A stretch of DNA of 25,000 nucleotides, from assembly GCA_012295275.1 (NCBI GenBank), contig CM022669.1:7592489-7617488 (forward strand), written 5' to 3'. Below, one piece after another: positions 20,179 to 25,000 of the stretch. Made by a program: the position numbers and the translations under genes. Position 1 is the stretch's first letter, and every line of letters starts with the position of its first letter. The notes beneath the pieces were generated by a model that ran no database searches, was not told the DNA's origin, and worked only from the letters and a program-made list of their open reading frames with translations. This stretch comes from Chrysomallon squamiferum (lineage: Eukaryota > Mollusca > Gastropoda > Neomphalida > Peltospiridae).

Positions 20179-23100
20179 ATGTCTAACTGTAGTTCAAGTG
20201 ATCAAATTGTTGAAGATGCCACTTCAGCTAACAGTAAGTAAACAGAATTAATTGTTTATTAAACACTTTAGCAGACCTTCTTTAAAAAAAACTGTTTTCC
20301 TCTTTCTTTGTTTCTTAATGATTTTTTCTTACTTCAGTAGAAACACATCAAATATTATTTCACAAAACACTGTTGTTCCAAATTTTTTTGGTGACCAGTG
20401 AATACATCTTTTATTTTTAACTTACTTTCATCATTTTTCTTTGTAATTAACATTCTTGAATCTATACAGAACTGTTTAAAATGTACTGTACCTCAACAAA
20501 TAGCCTACCTAGACACCATATATATATATATATATCACAATAATTGCAGATTTTGTCCTTATAATCATTATTTGCTAATAATAAAGTTTGAGATTTAGTG
20601 TATGCATTTGTCGTTTTTCTTATAAATTTATTGCAAAAACAAATGTTCATAGTAATGTATAGTTCAGAATAAATGACACAAGTTAATTCAGATATTTTGC
20701 AGTCAAATAGTAAAGCCACTGGAGTCTGTCCCAGTAAAATTTTCACTACAATCTGAAAAAGGTCAAATAAAGCAAAGATATCCCTTTATTCTTATATATA
20801 TATATATATCAAACCTATCAAATATAGTTATTATTTTTAGTTCAGAAATCTAACACAAATATGGATGCTTCTTATTCGTTATAATTAATTATGTGTAATA
20901 TTTGATGATAATAATAAAAACTAATATTTACTCTAATCAAACTTGTATTTCTTTGTATTTGTGTGTCAGTAGATGAAATTGGATTTGCCAGCAACACGTC
21001 TAATTCACACCAACATTCTGCTCATCCTCAACCTGCTAGTGCAGGAGATAATGTGTACAGTCCTAATAAGTCTACTGCTTCACCTGCTGAAACTGTATCC
21101 AGTGCATCCATATTAAATTCTAACTACATATTTGAGTCCTACACTGATGAAGAAGTGGAGAAATACATACCATTGATGAATTATCAACTTAACACAGAAT
21201 TCTACGATGTCCTTGTTTTGTCCTGTGAAGATGATGATGATCTTGTAGAGGAGTTTTGCAAAGGTCTCAAACAAATATCACTCAGAAACAATAAGCCTCC
21301 GAAAGTTATAAAATCTTCACATTTTGCTCCTAGGGTAAATCCAAAAATTACAAATTTAGAATTTGCTTTGGAACGATGTACTTATATTTTTCTGTTTGTT
21401 ACAAAAACATTTGTAAATGATAAATGGAAAAAATTTTCTGGTGAAACTTGTCTAATGGAGGCCATAAACAATCCAGAAAAACAGTGGTGTGTGGTGCCAG
21501 TTTTCACAGAACCAAAGAGAAGCTGCTCGTTTAAAATACCTCCAAGTCTGAATTCTCTGAAAGGGATCCAGTACAGGAAAGGTCCTGATAACAGTTTCGA
21601 CAAAGAATATGTGAAAAAACTTTTGGACGAAGGGCTGCTCATTCGAGAGAGAAATGAGGCCATTTTTAGGAAAAAGAGAAGGAAGTGGTTTACAGAATAC
21701 AAGACTAAGGAATACATTAGAAAGAAACAAGAAGAAGAGGAACAAAAGCATGAAAATCAGATTGGGTCACCTCTGTCTTCTGGGTTTATTAATAAACAAC
21801 AGCATGAAAATGGGTACCCATGTCCAGATGCCGACCACATTTATCCAGTTGCAGAGTCAAGGGAAGTTGGTGCTGTAACAGAAGAACAGGTTGTCCTGCA
21901 AGGGGCAAGCAGCTCCCAGAGGTATTCTGAGACAAAATGTAACAACCTTGATTCCAATGTTTCTGAAGATGCTGCTGTTTTTGTATCAGATTCCCAGACT
22001 ATGCCAAAGCAAAAACAGTTTAATCAAGGAGAAGTTCCTCAGAATATGCATTGTAATATACCACAGACAACGTGTCAAAGTTCTGTACCAAGTTACAAAC
22101 CTCAGGTATCTGCTGCCCAGTCACAGGCATTTTCTCAGTCAGAGAGAATGGTGCCTGACAAAGACTTGTATGATGTATTACCTAAGGAGTCTGAAACTAC
22201 ACACATCCATGTGACTCTGAACATATCGAATACAGAATGTGTTATCTTTGGAGAAAATAATGTAGCATCTATTCAAAATCGTGAGAAACGTGTAAACAAT
22301 TTGATACAGGAGAGTGACCAAAGTACGCAATCTGTATCAGCCAGGTGAGTGGTATATACAGTACCATCGCATTTATCAATAGGTGTTGCACAGTAAATCT
22401 GTGATCAGATACAAAAAGAAAAGTTTAATTAAGCAAGAGAACTGTGAAAAAAAATAATTACTTCTGCTTGGTATTTATTATTTATTTAATTAATATTTAA
22501 TTGCATCTAAAACCTAAATAGAGCAGTGCAAACTAATTAAAGGTTTTGCCTTCAATTTGCTTCAGGTCAGAAGCAAACCCACACACAACAGAACAGCCTT
22601 TGGCTTCCACTACAGTGTCAGCTGTTTCTCAGGACAACCTGCCCAATGACAGAGATGCAACCTATTCACCTCAAACCTGTGTAAAGATCTCTGGAGAGCC
22701 AGTCTTGCCTAAAATGCCACCAGAAGCACTAGAAGTCCCTGCTGCTACACCTTTCAGATCCACAAACAACTCTTCAAAACCTGTTTGCGTGATACCACCA
22801 TTTAATCTATTAGGAGAACCATCAGCACTAAAAGACATTGTTGCTTCACCTTTCAGATCTAATCCAGGTACAGTATCAGACATTCCTGTAAACTATATTT
22901 ATATTTCTAAGGTAGTATATTATAGAGATATTTAGTAAAATATATATCTTTAGTAACAATCACTCTTTCTACTATACATGTGTGTGTGGGAATGTGCCAA
23001 TTCAAATCTAGATAGCTGTAGACTATGACAACTCTAATAATGATATTATTTTTCATAAAACTTGTTTGTGGATAAAAAAAACTTTCCATCAGTAATTGGA

Positions 23101-23767
23101 CATCAGCTAATAATAAGTATAATTTTATTTTATTTTTTAATTTAACTTTTATTTTTTATTTTTTATTTTTTATTGTTTTTATTATTATTTACTAAATAGT
23201 TTAAACTGTTTGCACCATCGCAGCTGCAGTTTGAAAAAGAAACCAATAAAACAAATTAGAGTAATTAGAGTATAAATATGCTGCTGAGCCTGTTTTAACC
23301 ATTAACCTAATTATAGTGTGCTTTCTGATTGTCTGCTTTTAATTTCATTAATCTTCTCAGTACATTAAAAAGATAAACTTCCCCCATTTCTATAAAATAT
23401 TCGTTATTATTTAATTTAGTCTAATTCAGGTCCAGAACATAAATGTGCAGTCTTGCATACATACACATGCCAACAAACATGCAAACATAGACACACACAC
23501 AAACAAAGATGATACACCTCTCTGATGCCTTTTTATTTGTTTTTAGGACTAGAAGGAAGAAGAAATAAAAGAAGAATGAATGAAGCCAGTGACACAAGTT
23601 GTGAACAGAATGGAAGCAGTTCTGTGGATCCAAACTTTTATAATGTTCCTTTCAGGTCTTGCAGAGAGAGTGAACTTCAGCAGAGTAATTCAGCAAATGT
23701 GGCTGAATTAAATAACAATGATAATAATGAAACAGACAAATTGCATAACATATGTTTTATAATATGA
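20179..23767 (+). CDS. Gene B: TICAM/TRIF-like TIR adaptor with C-terminal RHIM-like motif
   Basis: Four coding exons: 20179-20233, 20973-22344 (or from 20970), 22566-22867 and 23547-23767 (stop TGA 23765-23767). Phases 1, 2 and 1 agree; the product is 649 residues. Residues 1-95 are Ser/Asp/Glu-rich. The TIR domain, about 96-242, is close to that of gene A: YDVLVLSCEDDDD, FAPRV (Pro138), NLEFALERCTYIFLF, DKW (Trp170), WCVVPVFTEPKR. A basic Trp helix (KKRRKWFTEY, Trp257) and EEEE coil follow. After a Gln/Ser-rich linker comes TLNISNTECVIFGENN (433-448), matching the RHIM layout with VIFG in the (I/V)Q(I/V/L)G position. The tail has three PFRS motifs (538-541, 571-574, 611-614) and PPEALE (527-532), a TRAF6-type PxExx(acidic) match. 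The likely role is a cytoplasmic adaptor linking TIR receptors to RHIM or kinase partners, as TRIF does; inferred from domain order. Confidence 0.9.
20234..20972 (+). other. Phase-1 intron of gene B with tandem acceptor
   Basis: The donor A|GTAAGT matches gene A. The acceptor end reads GTGTGTCAGTAG, so splicing after CAG (20969) or after TAG (20972) keeps the frame and changes the junction from Asn to Ile-Asp. Gene A has CAATAG here, so only the second site is available. The intron includes a short (AT)n run at 20519-20534. Confidence 0.75.
22202..22285 (+). other. Segment encoding the RHIM-like motif of gene B
   Basis: The codons read HIHVTLNISNTECVIFGENN from residue 429, then VASIQNRE. 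Known RHIMs have a strand, an N-I-x-N turn, a core (I/V)Q(I/V/L)G, then x-x-N and another hydrophobic strand. Here N435-I436-S437-N438, V442-I443-F444-G445 and N448 take those places. The Gln of the core is replaced by Ile, and the third position is Phe. The segment is absent from gene A. Confidence 0.6.
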
Positions 23768-25000
23768 AAAACAACAAGTATTTTAGAGTCAGCTTTGGTG
23801 TATTTGTTATGCATTATCATGCTTTCATTTTTATTTATTCATATTATTTTTGTTTTCATATATATATATATCAAATATTCTGCACCAAATAAAAAGCACT
23901 TCTGTGCCTCTTTCATACAACGTGTAAAACACTTGTGTATGACTGCACATTAACACCTACACCATTTTTCATGGACTAATTTTTAGTGCATAGACACTTC
24001 AAAAACTCAACTGAATAGATTTTACAGACATTTTAATATTTCAGGAGCATTTCCTAGCTTGAAATTATGTGACTTCAGATAGATAGATATATATATATAA
24101 AGATCATCATTAATATAACACATTACATAACACATTTTAATTTGTCTTGTTTTGGTTGCTGTGTTTTTCTTCTCTCTTCCCCCCACCCTAAGTTTTTAAA
24201 TATGGTAACATAATTTTTCAGATTCGATATAAATTTGCCATATGTAATTATACTTTATATATAATGAATGTAAAGATAACGTTTTGTTTTGTGTGTCTGT
24301 GTGTGTGTGTGTGTGTGTGTGTTGTTTATTAAGGAGTAGTTGTTATTTGTATGAAGAAGAAAAAAACATTGTATCAATATGTTAAACAAAGTTTAATGCC
24401 TGGAAAAATATTGGAAAATCTCTAGCCTTGCCTAGTAGATAATGTGTGTGTTTTATTGATAACGTGAATGTATAAGCTTCTTGGAAGGTCCAGTCCTATC
24501 CGGGATGGAGGGAAGGTAGCTTTGCATTACAATGATAGAACATTTTAATAAAATAAATGTATTTTTTGTTGTTGTTTTTGTTTTGTTTCCTGTTGTTTTG
24601 TTTTGGGGTTTTTTTGTTGTTTTTTTGTGGTCAGGGTTTTTTTGTGGGATCGGTGATGGTGGAGTTGTTTTTTTTTTTTTTTTTTCTTTTGGTTTTGGAG
24701 TAATTTCTTTCGTTGAAATCGTTAACAAGAAATGCTTATTCTTCTTCTTCTTATATTCTTTCTTTCTGTTTCTTTTTTTGTTTTTGTTTTTGTTTTTTGA
24801 GTCTTATACAGGATCGAGCCACCTTACGTTGGCTTTCACTTAATCTATCAATGTATATTTTCATAATGAGAAGGAACCGTATCAACATGATCTGCATACT
24901 TACTATTTATGGGGAGGGAAAGCATTTCTTGCTTTGTTTTTTTTTTTCCACCTCAGATATTAATTAATAACGAAGTATAACAAAACAGTGTACTGTTAAG
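23768..25000. other. 3' flank of gene B and end of duplication copy 2
   Basis: This stretch has short AT runs near 23861-23871 and 24087-24099, then a conserved block (24192-24395) equivalent to the 3' UTR block of gene A, with an inserted GT run (about 24292-24321). A G/T-rich stretch, poly(T) and the terminal conserved block (about 24810-24960) follow. No coding sequence is seen. Confidence 0.6.
23888..23893 (+). terminator. Polyadenylation signal of gene B
   Basis: AATAAA lies 120 bases after the stop codon of gene B. The distal signal used as an alternative in copy 1 has become AACAAA in this copy (near 24385), so the proximal site is the likelier one here. Confidence 0.5.

Larger units (their letters stand above)
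17745..24960 (+). repeat. Segmental duplication, copy 2 (carries gene B)
   Basis: Copy 2 is collinear with 10578-16590 but longer. It holds extra upstream sequence at about 18630-18836, the extra coding segment and intron (22050-22618) and the additional exons of gene B, while its first intron is shorter. Similarity in introns and flanks is still readable by eye, so the duplication is not ancient. Similarity continues close to the window edge, so the end of copy 2 may lie outside. Confidence 0.88.

Noticed and set aside
24786-24850. Possible second tRNA-like SINE head (GGCTCGATCCTG on the minus strand)
   Set aside because: Only a B-box-like stretch is visible and the aligned part of copy 1 lacks it; too little to call.

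Overview
The window comes from an AT-rich animal nuclear genome. It has GT-AG introns, poly(T) and polypyrimidine tracts before splice acceptors, AATAAA signals, abundant (GA)n, (AAT)n and (TTTA)n microsatellites and a tRNA-like SINE. There are no bacterial features. The protein families (TRIF/TRAM-like TIR adaptors) and the microsatellite style suggest an invertebrate, most likely a mollusc or another lophotrochozoan. That placement is inference; no species marker is present.

Layout. (1) 468/823-5195, plus strand: the 3' part of a spliced gene for an unrecognised two-pass membrane protein, seven supported coding exons, one intron apparently GC-AG. (2) 5196-8320: mostly non-coding, with a minus-strand tRNA-derived SINE and a MITE-like inverted repeat. 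(3) 9396-8321, minus strand: a compact two-exon gene for a 267-residue TIR protein. (4) 10.58-16.6 kb and 17.75-24.96 kb: two diverged copies of a tandem segmental duplication, each with one plus-strand TIR-adaptor gene. Gene A (12339-15096) has two coding exons and 441 residues. Gene B (20179-23767) has four coding exons and 649 residues. Similarity between copies covers upstream DNA, first exon, intron, TIR exon, 3' flank and downstream DNA.

The TIR proteins look like relatives of the vertebrate TICAM adaptors TRIF and TRAM: the strand/helix order, the DxW-F-T-LM stretch in the domain and a basic Trp-containing helix just after it all agree. The most striking point is that gene B has, C-terminal to its TIR domain, a RHIM-like amyloid motif (NISNTECVIFGENN, residues 435-448). 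This is the TIR-then-RHIM order of TRIF. Gene A lacks exactly this region: compared with B it is missing 569 bp (an intron plus 116 whole codons), its exons are fused in frame and the RHIM-like segment is gone. The duplication has therefore yielded one RHIM-bearing and one RHIM-less TIR adaptor side by side, recalling the TRIF/TRAM pair but produced locally. A third, divergent TIR protein lies nearby on the other strand.

Working hypothesis (inference): this is a small innate-immune signalling cluster in which B couples TIR scaffolds to RHIM partners, A is a bridging or competing partner, and the minus-strand gene is a divergent TIR-only modulator. Conserved upstream blocks with paired CRE-like octamers, plus ISRE-like and GAS-like sites found only in the B copy, hint at shared but diverging control.
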